Source: GMQP-bins7 sp963776565 (GTDB taxonomy: Bacteria > Actinomycetota > Thermoleophilia > Gaiellales > Gaiellaceae). Taken from it: 64,000 nt of DNA. The stretch is from assembly GCA_963776565.1 (NCBI GenBank), contig CAVZNF010000015.1, positions 496,001 to 560,000 of the forward strand, written 5' to 3'. The notes under the pieces are model-generated. The model was not told the origin of the DNA. It searched no databases and saw nothing but the letters and a program-made list of their open reading frames with translations. The translations under genes and the position numbers were made by a program. Below, piece after piece: positions 24,747 through 34,106 of this stretch (within the stretch, counting starts at the first letter, position 1; each line of letters opens with the position of its first letter).

Positions 24747-25679
24747 GTGGCGCGGTGGCCACAGCTCTTGCTCGTCCTTGCGCTGCTCGGAGCAACGGCT
24801 GCCGCATTCGCCGTCACGGAACGGTTGAAGCTCGAGCGGAGCCCGATCACGGGCACCCAGGTCGATCGTGTCTTTTCGCCGGTATGTGAGTGCGCGCGCG
24901 ACGTGGCGGTGATCTCGTTCATTCTGCGCCGGCGCGAGACCGTGACGCTCGACATGCTCAACAAGAACGGCCGCTCGATTCGAACCGTCGTTCGGAAGAC
25001 GCGCGAGCCCGCAGGTCGCGTCTCGTACACGTGGGACGGGCGTGACAACCTCGACCGCGTCGTCCCCGAAGGGATCTACCGGCCGCGCGTGCAGCTCGAG
25101 CGTAACGGGAGGACGATCGTCCTGCCGAACCCGATCCGCGTCGATACGACGGCTCCGCGGATCACGCTCGTTCGCGTGTTCCCGCGGGTGTTCTCTCCGG
25201 ACTCCGACGGCAACCGAGATCGCGTGACGGCGACGTATCGCATCGACGAGCGTGCGCGCGCCGTCATGCTCGTCGACGGGCGGCAGCGCGTGCAGAGCAA
25301 GTTCCGCGCGCTCGAAGGCAAGCTCGTCTGGTTCGGGCGGCTCAACGGCCGCGTGGTCGGGCCGGGAACGTACGAGATCCGATTGCGGGCGGTCGATCGC
25401 GCGGGGAACCGCTCTCTGCGCACGCGTGCGGTGCCGGTTCGCGTCCGCTTCGTCGAGCTCTCGCGCGAGCGGATCGAGGCGGTAGCAGGGAAGCGGTTCT
25501 CGGTGCGCGTGCGCACCGACGCCGACTCGTACGGGTGGCTGTTCGCGGGACGGCGAGGGGTCGGGAGTCGCCAGGTGCTCGTCCTCCGCGCGCCCGACGA
25601 GCCTGGCGCGTATGCGCTCTACGTCATCGTCGGCGGTCGTGCGGCACGTGCGGCCGTCGAGGTCACTGCACCCGAGTGA
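24747..25679 (+). CDS. Secreted or anchored protein with FlgD/Ig-like repeats
   Basis: This ~310-residue protein starts at GTG 24747 with an N-terminal hydrophobic segment (PQLLLVLALLGATAAAFAV) that acts as a signal peptide or anchor. FSPVCECARDVAVISFILRR is followed by AGRVSYTWDGRDNLDRVVPEG, a FlgD-type Ig-like module. VFPRVFSPDSDGNRDRVTAT and YEIRLRAVDRAGNRS form a second one. The repeated SPDSDGNRD-type motif is common in exported adhesive or wall-associated proteins. There is no catalytic motif. Together with the glycosidase-like protein at 5116-6892 it is the second protein here with this module. Function unknown. Confidence 0.7.
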   Translation: MARWPQLLLVLALLGATAAAFAVTERLKLERSPITGTQVDRVFSPVCECARDVAVISFILRRRETVTLDMLNKNGRSIRTVVRKTREPAGRVSYTWDGRDNLDRVVPEGIYRPRVQLERNGRTIVLPNPIRVDTTAPRITLVRVFPRVFSPDSDGNRDRVTATYRIDERARAVMLVDGRQRVQSKFRALEGKLVWFGRLNGRVVGPGTYEIRLRAVDRAGNRSLRTRAVPVRVRFVELSRERIEAVAGKRFSVRVRTDADSYGWLFAGRRGVGSRQVLVLRAPDEPGAYALYVIVGGRAARAAVEVTAPE

Positions 25680-25696
25680 GCGGCGTCGCGCCGCTC
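25678..25696 (+). terminator. Hairpin overlapping the stop of the Ig-like protein gene
   Basis: A perfect 8-bp inverted repeat, GAGCGGCG and CGCCGCTC, with loop TCG overlaps the stop codon of the gene ending at 25679. It is a good stem for a terminator but has no T-run. Confidence 0.45.
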
Positions 25697-25925
25697 ATCC
25701 CGACGACGCCGGAAGTCGTGGCGCTGTCCGGCGACGTGCAGGAGCATGCCCACGGGGTCGGCTCCGAGAGGATGTGCGCGGAGACGATCTCGTCCTGCAC
25801 ATTGAGTTACCGACAGCACCGGGCACGCGAACCGAGGCCGCGAGAATCGCAACGCCCGCGGCGGCACCCAAGTCCTTGGCGTCTAAGCCCAAGCGAGAGA
25901 GTCTGGCTTACGACGCGAGTAGGCG
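25697..25925. other. Gap between convergent genes, no gene supported
   Basis: About 230 bases lie between the hairpin after the Ig-like protein gene and the end of the convergent beta-propeller gene. Both strands contain short open stretches, but none shows a recognisable domain, a good ribosome-binding site or typical codon use. I find no tRNA-like fold. Confidence 0.5.
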
Positions 25926-27188
25926 TCAGCTCGTCGTTGCGTCGCGCCCGCGAACGGCGATGAGGCGTCCGTTCAACGAGAGGAAGTAGGTCCTCGGTCG
26001 CGATCCCCGGTGAGTACGGCCCAGCGGCAGCCGCCACGCGATGCGCCGTCCGCGACGCGCAAGGCGAAGGTCCGCTTCCGGCGTGGAGAAGAAGACGTAC
26101 GGGCCGATGACGACTGGAGCGCCGAGGATCCGGCCGTCCACTTCGGTGCTCCAGAGCTCGTCGCCGCTCGTCGCGCGGAACGCGCGCAGACGTCCGTCGA
26201 ATCCTCCCGCGAAGACCCTGCCGTCGGCGACCGCGGGAGTGGTGTAGCCAAGACCGCCGAGCCTGCGGCCGTCCAGACGATCACCTTCCGCTCGAGGCGT
26301 CGAGAGCCGCAACCGTTCCTGAGCGCGCGACGGAGTAGAGACGCTCGCCGTCACTGGACGGGCTCGCATAGAAGCTCTCGTAGCGAAAGGCATCGCGCTT
26401 CAGGTACGTCGTCCAGCGCTCCTCGCCCGTTCGCCGGTCGAGGCAGACGAACGATCCGGCGTACGTGGTGACGCACACCCTGCCTCCGAAGACCGACGGG
26501 CTCGAATTGATGCGCCCACCCGTCTGGTACGCCCACACGACCTTCCCGACTTCCGAGCGCACCGCGAAGACGCCTCCGTCGTGCGAGCCGAAGTACGCGA
26601 TGCCGTCGACCACGACCGGCGAGGACTCGACCTTCCCCGCCGATCCGCACTTGCCAAGTAGAATGCCGGACTTTCGGCGTCGAGCGCGGTCACGGTCCCG
26701 TCCTGGGATGCGACGAGGATGCGCGGACCGTCGATCGCAGGGCTCGAGGGGAGCGTCCCTCCGACCCGATGCGTCCATTTCGTGCGTCCCGGTGGCGGCG
26801 TCGATCGCGAACGTCGTTGCCGGAGAACCCGTTGACGTACAGCTCGCCCTCGCAGTAGACCGGCGGGAACTCGATGTAGCTGTGCAGCCCGCGCGCCCAG
26901 GTGAACTTCCGCGCCGGGAGACCCAGCGTCGGCGTCGGACGTGCGAGCGAACGCTGCGGGTCTCCACCGAACGTCCGCCAGCAACGGCGATCTCGGGTCG
27001 GCTCGACAGGCGGCCTGGAGCTCGGTTCCGGCGTGGTCTCGGTTGAGACGGTGACGCCCTCGAGATCGGTGTCGAGCGCCCCGGACGGGCGGTCTGGGTG
27101 GTCAAGCGCGACGCCGATTGCAAGCCCGAACAACGCGAGTACGAGCACGGTGACCGCAGTCGAGGATCCAGGCGAAGGCTTTCGGCAT
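25926..27188 (-). CDS. PQQ-like beta-propeller protein, membrane-anchored (about six frame breaks)
   Basis: The gene starts at ATG 27188 (MPKAFAWILD), with a following hydrophobic segment TVLVLALFGLAIGVAL. It then reads as repeated PQQ-type propeller blades: PSSPAIDGPRILVASQDGTV, VESSPVVVDGIAYFGSHDGG, NSSPSVFGGRVCVTTYAGSF, then YTTPAVADGRVFAGGFDG. Breaks lie near 27158, 26820, 26785, 26670, 26640 and 26283, each resolved by removing one base. The joined protein is about 418 residues with a single N-terminal anchor, resembling BamB/outer-membrane-biogenesis-like propellers. The breaks are denser here than elsewhere, so a real pseudogene is a minor alternative. It follows the deacetylase gene after 30 bases. 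Confidence 0.6.
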
Positions 27189-27218
27189 AGCGGAGCGGCG
27201 GCTTTCGCCGGCAGCGAG

Positions 27219-28012
27219 TCAGTGTGCCAGCGGGAGGCCCAGGCGCCGAGGGCTGGAGCCCGGCGCGAGATCGAGGCCGCTTTCGCCCGCGATACGCGAA
27301 CGCGCGCAAGTACGTACGCCTCATGGGCACGAGCGAGTCCATGCCGTGTGGTTGTCGCGCCGAGATATCCCGCCGCCTTGACCGCTGAGACGACGACGTC
27401 GTCGTACCGGCCTGACGGGTAGCAGAAGAAGTCCACTCGCGTTCGAAACCGCCGCTGCAGCACTCGCCGGGATCCCGAGACCTGCGCCTCGAGCTCCTCA
27501 GGAGCGAGCTGCGTGAGATCGGGGTGTGTCAGAGAGTGCGAATCGAGCTCCCAACCAGCTGCGAAGAGCTGGTGGATCTTCCAGGTCGACAGGCCTCCGA
27601 CTCCTCCGTTGTTGCGCACGGTGAGATTCAAGACCCCACTCCACCGGTGTGATCGCAAGATCGGCAGCGCATTCGTATGGACGCTGCGATAACCGTCGTC
27701 GAACGTCAGGACGATCGGGCGTTGCGGAAGCCGGCTCCGGCCGCGCCAGCTCTCATAGACCTCGTGCAAGGTCACAGCGTGGTAGCCATGGCTCGCGAGC
27801 CATCGCATCTGCGCGGCGAACTCCGGCCGTGAGACGAAGAGAGCCGGATACGTCGCGCCGGGCGGTGCTGCGGTGATGACGTGGTACATCAGGATCGGTA
27901 CAGCGGTCGGCTCGGATGTGGACGCGGTGGAGCGCGCAACGAACGCTAAGGCTGCTAGGGCCGCACAAAGACTCGTCACCGCCCCTGCAATGGCGGTCGT
28001 GCGGCGCGTCAT
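27219..28012 (-). CDS. Secreted polysaccharide deacetylase (NodB domain; end uncertain)
   Basis: The ATG at 28012 gives a signal peptide (AGAVTSLCAALAALAFVA). The catalytic domain starts PILMYHVITAAP and contains the NodB motif 1 RPIVLTFDDGYRS. It also has the zinc-ligand motif ELDSHSLTHPDLTQL and FFCYPSGRYDDVVVSAV. These are all signatures of family 4 carbohydrate esterases that de-N-acetylate envelope polysaccharide. The C-terminal reading is disturbed near 27310, where two added bases restore an ending LDLAPGSSPRRLGLPLAH before the stop at 27219. The corrected length is about 263 residues. The start overlaps the O-antigen ligase stop as ATGA. Confidence 0.78.
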
Positions 28013-29463
28013 CGTAGTTCCTGCACAGGGCTCGGACGTGCCGCCGACAGCGCCGCCGCCGTCAGTCCGAACACGCCCCACGTGAGCGGGTCCTCGAAGA
28101 ACCCGGCGTACAGAAGCGAGTGCACGAACAGCACGAGAAGCACGGCAGCAAGCCCGATCCCGAGTGTCCGATCCGTCCGGGTGACGAGGATGAGCCCCCA
28201 GCAGACGGCCGTGAGCATCCAGACGTAGAGCGCGAAGCCGACGACTCCGAGGTCGGCGAGCACGGTCAGTGGCGTCGTGTGCGACGCGCTCCGCTTCGAA
28301 GTGCGCCGGCCGACGGCGTCGGCGCTCGCACGTGGCTGTCCGCCGATGCCCACGCCTGCGAGCGGTCGGAGCTTGAAGGCGTCGAAGGTGATCGAGACAA
28401 GCCGTGAGCGTCCACTCGTGACGTCGCGCGCCGAACGTCCCTCGGTGGCCGTCGCTGCGAATGCTCCCGCTGCGAGCGTCGCTGCGACGGCGCAGGCGAT
28501 CAGGATCATCCGAAAGCGCTTGTCTCCCGTGACGAACGCGACCGCCGCCGTCGCCGCGAAGAGCGCGACGAAGCTCGACTGCGAGTACGAGAAGAAGAGC
28601 CCGGCGAAGAGAAACGCGATCACGCCAGTGAGCACGGCCGATTCGGCGATGCGATTCCGTCGTCCGAGCACGATGACGAGGAGCACGACGATCGGAACCA
28701 CGAGATAGCGCCCGTACAGGCTCGGATCCTTGAAGAGCGACGTGACGCGGAAGAACGTCGTGTACGCGTTCGCGACCTCGAGGCTCGGCGCGAAGAACAG
28801 CGTTCGCGTGTTCGCCTGCCACAGGCCGATCGCGGCGAACAGGGAGCCGAGCGCGACCAGCGTGACGACGAGTGCTCGCGGGAGCCACGCCGTGAGCGGC
28901 GAGCGGCAGACGATTCCCAGTCCGGCGACGAACGGAAAGATGAAGAACGCGAGCACGATGCCTCCCTCGCGGTCGTCCCACGTCCACAGGAACGAGATCG
29001 AGGCAAACGTGACGAAAGCGGCGATCGGCAGTGCCAGCAGGAACGGTGGCGCGGGTGGATGATCGCCCCTCAGCATCCGAACGGCGAGCGCGACGGCTGT
29101 CGCCGCGAGGACGACGTACAGCGGGAGCAGCAGGAATGCGTCCTGGTCACCGAGCCCGACCGGGATCCGGAAGGGCGCCGCGGCGAGGAGCACGACGGGG
29201 GTCACTCCCGGGTAGCGGACGAGCGGAACGGCGCCGAGGCAGACCACGACGGCGCCGATGGCGAGCGCGGCGAGCGCCGCCGGCTCCTCGATCAGGAGCT
29301 TGACGTCGTCTCTTCCCACCAGCGATACGGCGAGCCCGACGGTGGCGGCTCCCAGGAGAGCGAGCCCAACGATTGCGAAGACCCGGCCCCGTGGGACGAG
29401 CGTCAGGACGGCGCCGAGCGCGCCGACGAGCGCAGCGATCTGAGCCGCATCCGTGTGCACCAC
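28009..29463 (-). CDS. O-antigen ligase/polymerase-like membrane protein
   Basis: This 484-residue protein has about twelve hydrophobic segments and a large extracytoplasmic loop between roughly residues 340 and 395. The loop contains SGRSRLVSITFDAFKLRPLAGVGIGGQP followed by SHTTPLTVLADLGVVGFALY. That G(I/L)G...H(N/T)...L.E.G/GVVGF pattern is the signature of the Wzy_C/O-antigen ligase family, which polymerise or attach lipid-linked glycans. The start at GTG 29463 has a second GTG immediately downstream. It is coupled with the polysaccharide deacetylase that follows. Confidence 0.8.
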   Translation of the reverse strand: MVHTDAAQIAALVGALGAVLTLVPRGRVFAIVGLALLGAATVGLAVSLVGRDDVKLLIEEPAALAALAIGAVVVCLGAVPLVRYPGVTPVVLLAAAPFRIPVGLGDQDAFLLLPLYVVLAATAVALAVRMLRGDHPPAPPFLLALPIAAFVTFASISFLWTWDDREGGIVLAFFIFPFVAGLGIVCRSPLTAWLPRALVVTLVALGSLFAAIGLWQANTRTLFFAPSLEVANAYTTFFRVTSLFKDPSLYGRYLVVPIVVLLVIVLGRRNRIAESAVLTGVIAFLFAGLFFSYSQSSFVALFAATAAVAFVTGDKRFRMILIACAVAATLAAGAFAATATEGRSARDVTSGRSRLVSITFDAFKLRPLAGVGIGGQPRASADAVGRRTSKRSASHTTPLTVLADLGVVGFALYVWMLTAVCWGLILVTRTDRTLGIGLAAVLLVLFVHSLLYAGFFEDPLTWGVFGLTAAALSAARPSPVQELR

Positions 29464-29491
29464 GACGCGGAACGTTACGTCGCTTTCGCTG

Positions 29492-30421
29492 CTAGATGGG
29501 GTCGTACCCGAGTTGCTGTTCGATCTCGGCGACGAGCGGCAGGATCCGCTCGATCGCGTCGGGGTTCTGGTCGCGCCACTTCTCGGGTCGTGGCTCCGTC
29601 AGCGAGGTGGCAGCAGGAGCCTGGGCGAGGCCGCTCGCGTAGGCACGGGCGTGCTCTCCGAAGTCGACTCCGAGCTGGCCGCAGATGCGCTCGAGCTCGT
29701 CGACCGGCGCACGTACGAGGTCCTCGTAGGCGACGTCGACCCAGCGGGATTGCGGCAGGTCTCGTCGCGCCTCGAGGACAGCTTCGTTGCACGCCACGTA
29801 CTGGCGGGCGCAGATCTCCTCGAGCGGAGCTGCGACGAGCGTGCGCCAGTCGGGCACGAGAACGAAGCTCCAGAGATTCCCGCTCAGCGGCCCGAGCCCG
29901 GTGAGCTGCTCCGGAAGGCGGTACTTGACGAACCGCGGCCTTGCCCTCCACGCCTCCATCAGCGAGCTCACGTTGTCTGCCGCTCGCCGTCGGAGGAACA
30001 CGAAAGATGCATCCGGAAAGAGCGCGTCGAGATACGTGACGCGGAGACAGCTCTCCGGCGTCTTGTCGACGAAGCGCGAGCCGCGCGTCCACAGGCGAGT
30101 CGCGGCGTGGACGTACTCGCGCTCGCGCACCGTGATGTCCGCCGCGGTCAGTGCGTCCGAGTCCCAGCCGCGCTCACTCGGGTGGTGGAACTCGTCCCAG
30201 AGGATGTGCCCCTCGCTCTGAACCGAGCGCAGGCCGGGGCACCGAAGCAGCGCCTGCAGCAACACCGTCGTCCCGGACCGCGGGCAACCGAGCACGAGGA
30301 TCGGGCTCTCGGGTGGATCGAACGCGGGGAGCACCCGCGAGAGCGGTCGTGCGATGCGCGGGACGCTGCGCCGAACGCGCCAGATTCGGCGGCGAACGCC
30401 GAAGAGCTTGGTCGTCTTCAC
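29492..30421 (-). CDS. PAPS-dependent sulfotransferase-family protein
   Basis: This ~309-residue cytoplasmic protein has the 5'-phosphosulfate-binding loop ILVLGCPRSGTTVLLQALLR near residue 45. The 3'-phosphate-binding region is SFVFLRRRAADNVSSLMEAW, and WVDVAYEDLVRAPVDELERI follows. These motifs are shared by sulfotransferases that place sulfate on glycans or lipids. GTG 30421 (MKTTKLFGVRRRIWRV) is a reasonable start facing the divergent PIG-L gene 34 bases away; an upstream frame-open extension would overlap that gene. Its PAPS donor would come from cysC/sat about 8.5 kb away. Confidence 0.8.
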   Translation of the reverse strand: MKTTKLFGVRRRIWRVRRSVPRIARPLSRVLPAFDPPESPILVLGCPRSGTTVLLQALLRCPGLRSVQSEGHILWDEFHHPSERGWDSDALTAADITVREREYVHAATRLWTRGSRFVDKTPESCLRVTYLDALFPDASFVFLRRRAADNVSSLMEAWRARPRFVKYRLPEQLTGLGPLSGNLWSFVLVPDWRTLVAAPLEEICARQYVACNEAVLEARRDLPQSRWVDVAYEDLVRAPVDELERICGQLGVDFGEHARAYASGLAQAPAATSLTEPRPEKWRDQNPDAIERILPLVAEIEQQLGYDPI

Positions 30422-30455
30422 GCGCTGGAACTTACGCGCTGGTAGGAATAGCCCG

Positions 30456-31091
30456 GTGATCGAGGCCTGGAAGCGCGCGCTCGTGCTCGCGCCGCACACG
30501 GATGACGGCGAGCTCGGCTGCGGCGGGACGATGGCGCGGCTCGTCGATGGCGGCTGCGAGGTGCGTTACGTCGCGTTCTCGATCGCGACGCGCTCGCTTC
30601 CGCCCGGGTTCGAGCCGGACACGCTCGCCCGCGAGGTGCGCGAGGCGACGGGCGAGCTCGGCATCAAAGAGGAACAGCTCACCGTCCACGACTTCGACGT
30701 CCGAACGTTTCCGGATCGCCGGCAGGACATCCTCGAGCTCCTCGTCGCCCTGTGGGAGGAGTGGAAGCCGGACGTCGTCTTCCAGCCGTCGCATCACGAC
30801 GTCCATCAGGATCACCAGACGATCGCGCAGGAAGGGCTACGCGCCTTCAAGCGCACGACGATCTTCGGCTACGAGGTCCCCTGGAACAACTTCGACTTCT
30901 CGTACGGCGCGTACATCGCGCTCGAGAAGCGGCACATCGAGCGCAAGGTCGCCGCGCTCGCGCGGTATGCCTCGCAGCAGCACCGGCGCTACGCCGATCC
31001 CGAGTACATCTGGAATCTCGCACGCGTCCACGGCGTCAACGTGAACCGCGAGTACGCGGAGTGCTTCCAGGTCTACCGGATCGTCGCCTAG
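30456..31091 (+). CDS. PIG-L family deacetylase (second copy)
   Basis: This ~211-residue PIG-L enzyme carries LAPHTDDGELGCGGTMARL near residue 11 and the second metal motif QPSHHDVHQDHQTIAQEGLR. The family acts on N-acetylglucosamine derivatives. It belongs to a different subgroup from the copy at 24065-24736: HTDD replaces HPDD in the first motif and the C-terminal ~60 residues differ. It is the only plus-strand gene in this minus-strand glycan stretch. It ends 3 bases from the convergent flippase gene. Confidence 0.85.
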   Translation: MIEAWKRALVLAPHTDDGELGCGGTMARLVDGGCEVRYVAFSIATRSLPPGFEPDTLAREVREATGELGIKEEQLTVHDFDVRTFPDRRQDILELLVALWEEWKPDVVFQPSHHDVHQDHQTIAQEGLRAFKRTTIFGYEVPWNNFDFSYGAYIALEKRHIERKVAALARYASQQHRRYADPEYIWNLARVHGVNVNREYAECFQVYRIVA

Positions 31092-31094
31092 AGC

Positions 31095-32534
31095 TCAGCG
31101 CGCGAGGCGGAGGCGACCGCCGATCGCGCGTCGCTCGGCCGGCAGGTAGAAGCCGAGCGGGAGCAGCGCGAGCGGGTAGAGCAGCGGCGAGAGGAGCGGC
31201 AACCGGGAGACCGCCACCGGCCAGCTTCCCGATCGCGACGAGCGCAATTCCCGTCCCCGCCGCTGTGACGACGCGACGCCACTGGTACGCGACCGGGTAG
31301 ATGCGCTGCGACCACCACACCATCCCGACGAACATCACCGCATAGGCGGCGATCGTCGCGATGGCAGCACCCATCATCCCGTACGGCGGGATCAGGATCA
31401 GGTTGAGACCGATGTTCACGGCGGCGGCCGCCCCGGTCACGACCCAGTTGAACTGCGTCCGCTTGGCGCGACCGACGCCGATCGCGACGACGATGTAGCC
31501 GGCGAACGCGACGGCGGAGAACGCCAGCGGCCCGACCACGCGCGACGACTCCTCGTACGCGGGAGCCGCGAGCCACTGCACGATCCACGGAGAGAGCAGG
31601 GCCAGCGCGGTCGCGACCCAGGTGGTGACGAGCGTCACGTAGGTGAGGACGTACGCGTACGTGCGCCGGGCCTCTCCGTCGTCCTCGATCGAGTACGCGA
31701 AGGCGGGCCATGCGAGCCTGAATGCGGTGAGCATGAGAACCATCGCCGAGGCGATGCGGACGCCGACCGAGTAGAGGCCGACTTCATGAGTGTCGGCGAG
31801 CTTCGCGAGGAAGATGCGGTCGGAGAAGTTCGTCACCCACAGGAAGAGCGCACTCGGAACGAGCGGCAGCCCGAACCTGTTCATCTGGCGTAGCAGCTTC
31901 CGGTCGAACTCGAGACCGAGCTGCTCACGGCGGTAGAACACGAGCACGGAGTAGACGGCGAGCGTTCCCGTGAAGTTCCCGACGATGACGCCGATCGGGC
32001 CCTTGTCGAGCGCGACGACGAGAATCAGCGTCGCTCCGACCGTGACGAGGATGTTCGCGACGCTCGCCGACACGAAGGCGACCGAGCGTTCCTCGACGCG
32101 GAAGAGGTTGGTGAGCTGCGCCCAGTTCATCCCAGCCCAGAGACCGACGAATGAGGCGGCGACGAGCTTGGAGTCCTTTGTGGTCCCGAAGAGGAACTGC
32201 GAGAGCTCGCCCGCGAACGCGACGCCGACGACCAGTCCGAGCGTCGCCACGGCCATGATGAACCAGAAGGACGTGCGGAGGACGCGACGCCGGGCTGCCG
32301 GTTCGTTCGAGTCGAAGTAGAAGCGGAAGAAGGCGCTCCCGATTCCGGCGCTGAGAGCGATGCCGACGACGGTGGTGAGGGCGATCAGTGTCTCCACCAC
32401 GCCGTAGTCCGAGGGCGAGAGATAGCGCGTGTAGAGCGGCAGGAGGAGGACGGCGAGGATGCGCGAGATGAGCGGCCGAGCCCGTAGATCGCCGAGTGCT
32501 TGCCGAGCCTTCTGAGCTCTGCGCCGAGCGCCAT
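31095..32534 (-). CDS. Polysaccharide flippase (MATE-like/Wzx) (two frame breaks)
   Basis: This ~479-residue membrane protein has about 12-14 helices. It starts at ATG 32534 with MALGAELRRLGKHSAIYGLG, the amphipathic N-terminus typical of Wzx-like lipid-linked oligosaccharide flippases. One base appears to be missing near 32487; downstream it resumes RILAVLLLPLYTRYLSPSDY. One base appears added near 31210; it then resumes RLPLLSPLLYPLALLPLG and ends RLRLAR. Central parts include RFYFDSNEPAARRRVLRTSF and FGLPLVPSALFLWVTNFSDR. It overlaps the upstream glycosyltransferase stop as ATGA and is probably the export step for the glycan assembled by these genes. Confidence 0.82.
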
Positions 32535-33472
32535 CAGAGGCGAGCGTAGAGAGCGAGCAGGCGGTCGGCGACGCGTTCGAGGTCGTGCACCTGCTCGACG
32601 TACGCTCGCGACTCGGCGCCGATCCGACGCCGCTCGGCTGCTGAGGCGACGAGCGGCTCGAGCTGCGCGCGCAGCGTGTCTTTCGTCGCGCTCACGATCG
32701 GCACGCGCGTGCCGAGCTCCTTCTCGGTTCGCGTGACTGCTTCCTCGTGGAGGAACGTGACGACCGGTTTCCCGAGCGCCATGCACTCGATCGCGAAGAG
32801 CCCGTACCAGCCTGCGTTGAGCTGATCCACGACGATGTCGGCCTCGCGGTAGCGCTCGAACGCCTCGTCGTGATGGAGACCCTCGACGAGCATGAGGTCG
32901 GCATCGAGCCCCTCGCAGGCGGCGATGACCTCCTCCGTTCCCTTGCGCCGGCGCGACGACGGCGCGTGCAGGATGACGGGCCGCGCGCGGTCGGTCGGCG
33001 GCGCGGGCTCGATCGCCGACACGTCGATCCCGGGTGGGATCATCTCGGCCTCTGGAACCCAGCGAATCGCGTCGTACGAGCCGACGACCTCGGCGCCGGC
33101 CTTCTTGCCGAACGCGAGCTCCTGCGGCGACTTCCCGCGGATGTCCGAACCGAGGTAGTGCATGACGGACTTCTTGCGCAGAGCCCCGAGGATCGGGAAC
33201 TGGAGTGACCGGGGCACGAGGGTGAGCCCGAAGTAGAAGTGGAAGACGTCCGTCCGTGGAGCGAGCCGCGCGAGCGCTGACCATTGCGTGAGCTGCCTCC
33301 GGACCAGCCCGCCGTGCCGGTCGAGCGAGACGTCGGCCTCGGAGTGGAGCTTGTAGCGGTTGAAGACGACGAGCTGGGCATCGACTCCGCGCCGACGGAG
33401 CGCCTGCACGTTGGCCCAAGGCACGCCCGCCGTGTTCACCGGGCAGTGGACGACGCGTAACGGCTCAGCCAA
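32534..33472 (-). CDS. GT-B fold glycosyltransferase (GT4-like)
   Basis: This 312-residue glycosyltransferase starts MAEPLRVVHCPVNTAGVPWA and has a GT-B layout. The second half carries RPVILHAPSSRRRKGTEEV, DIVVDQLNAGWYGLFAIECM and ALGKPVVTFLHEEA, where the E of the FAIE motif is the usual nucleotide-sugar-binding residue in GT4 enzymes. Donor and acceptor are unknown. It overlaps the upstream NodB-like gene by 8 bases and the downstream flippase by ATGA. All four genes 31095-34106 therefore lie in one tightly coupled transcript with the ATP-grasp gene ahead. Confidence 0.85.
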   Translation of the reverse strand: MAEPLRVVHCPVNTAGVPWANVQALRRRGVDAQLVVFNRYKLHSEADVSLDRHGGLVRRQLTQWSALARLAPRTDVFHFYFGLTLVPRSLQFPILGALRKKSVMHYLGSDIRGKSPQELAFGKKAGAEVVGSYDAIRWVPEAEMIPPGIDVSAIEPAPPTDRARPVILHAPSSRRRKGTEEVIAACEGLDADLMLVEGLHHDEAFERYREADIVVDQLNAGWYGLFAIECMALGKPVVTFLHEEAVTRTEKELGTRVPIVSATKDTLRAQLEPLVASAAERRRIGAESRAYVEQVHDLERVADRLLALYARL

Positions 33473-34106
33473 GTTCGATGCCGTCTGCGGCGAGCTGGTC
33501 GAGGCGGCGCGCTTTCTCGGCGTTCAGCATCGATCGCATGGTGAGTCCCATCGCCGCGCCTTCGTACACCCAGATCTCCGGATGCACGAGGATCTGGAGC
33601 CACGGAAAGCCACCGCCGCGCAGCTCTTCGTGCGGACAGCCGGAGCGCCAGTGCTGATTCGAGTCCGAGCGATACGTCGGTGGGTCGAAATACGGCTCGG
33701 CGTAGACGTTCGTCGCTCCCGGAATCGTGGCCGACATGTACTCGGCGCTCGGGTTGTGCCACGAGACGACCGGATCGAAGCGCTCGTCCAGCTCGACGTT
33801 GGGATGCACGGCGTGCAGGCCGACCGCGTGGCCGAGCTCCCGGAGCCGCGCGATCGCGGAGACACCCTCGCTCGAGGCCAGGTTGTAGAAGACCGACTCG
33901 GTCATGAGCAGGTAGGTCGTCTGCGACTCGTGCTCCGCCTCGAGCTCGGCCATCCGAAGCGCGGCGTCGAGTGAGAGGTCGATGTCGTGCCGGAGGAACA
34001 GGTGACCCGGCTCGGGACTCTCGTCGAAGGTCGTGAAGCGGTACCCGCCCTTCTTCGCCGCTTCGAGGATCTCGGAGTAGTGCGTCAGGTCGAAGGAGCA
34101 GCTCAA
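33465..34106 (-). CDS. NodB-like polysaccharide deacetylase-related protein
   Basis: This 213-residue protein of the polysaccharide deacetylase superfamily has the first motif HLFLRHDIDLSLDAALRMAE and LGLHAVHPNVE-like GHAVGLHAVHPNVELDERFD. A closing NodB-like segment, FPWLQILVHPEIWVYEG, follows. HDID replaces the usual TFDDG motif, as in a distinct subgroup often found in polysaccharide gene clusters. It has no signal peptide, so a cytoplasmic step is likely. Activity may be hydrolytic on acyl-amino sugars but is not established. It overlaps ATP-grasp and glycosyltransferase genes at its two ends. Confidence 0.72.
   Translation of the reverse strand: MSCSFDLTHYSEILEAAKKGGYRFTTFDESPEPGHLFLRHDIDLSLDAALRMAELEAEHESQTTYLLMTESVFYNLASSEGVSAIARLRELGHAVGLHAVHPNVELDERFDPVVSWHNPSAEYMSATIPGATNVYAEPYFDPPTYRSDSNQHWRSGCPHEELRGGGFPWLQILVHPEIWVYEGAAMGLTMRSMLNAEKARRLDQLAADGIELG

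Noticed and set aside
25697..25925. Small open frames or an RNA gene in the convergent gap
   Set aside because: No ribosome-binding site, no domain, no tRNA-like cloverleaf, and codon use unlike neighbouring genes.
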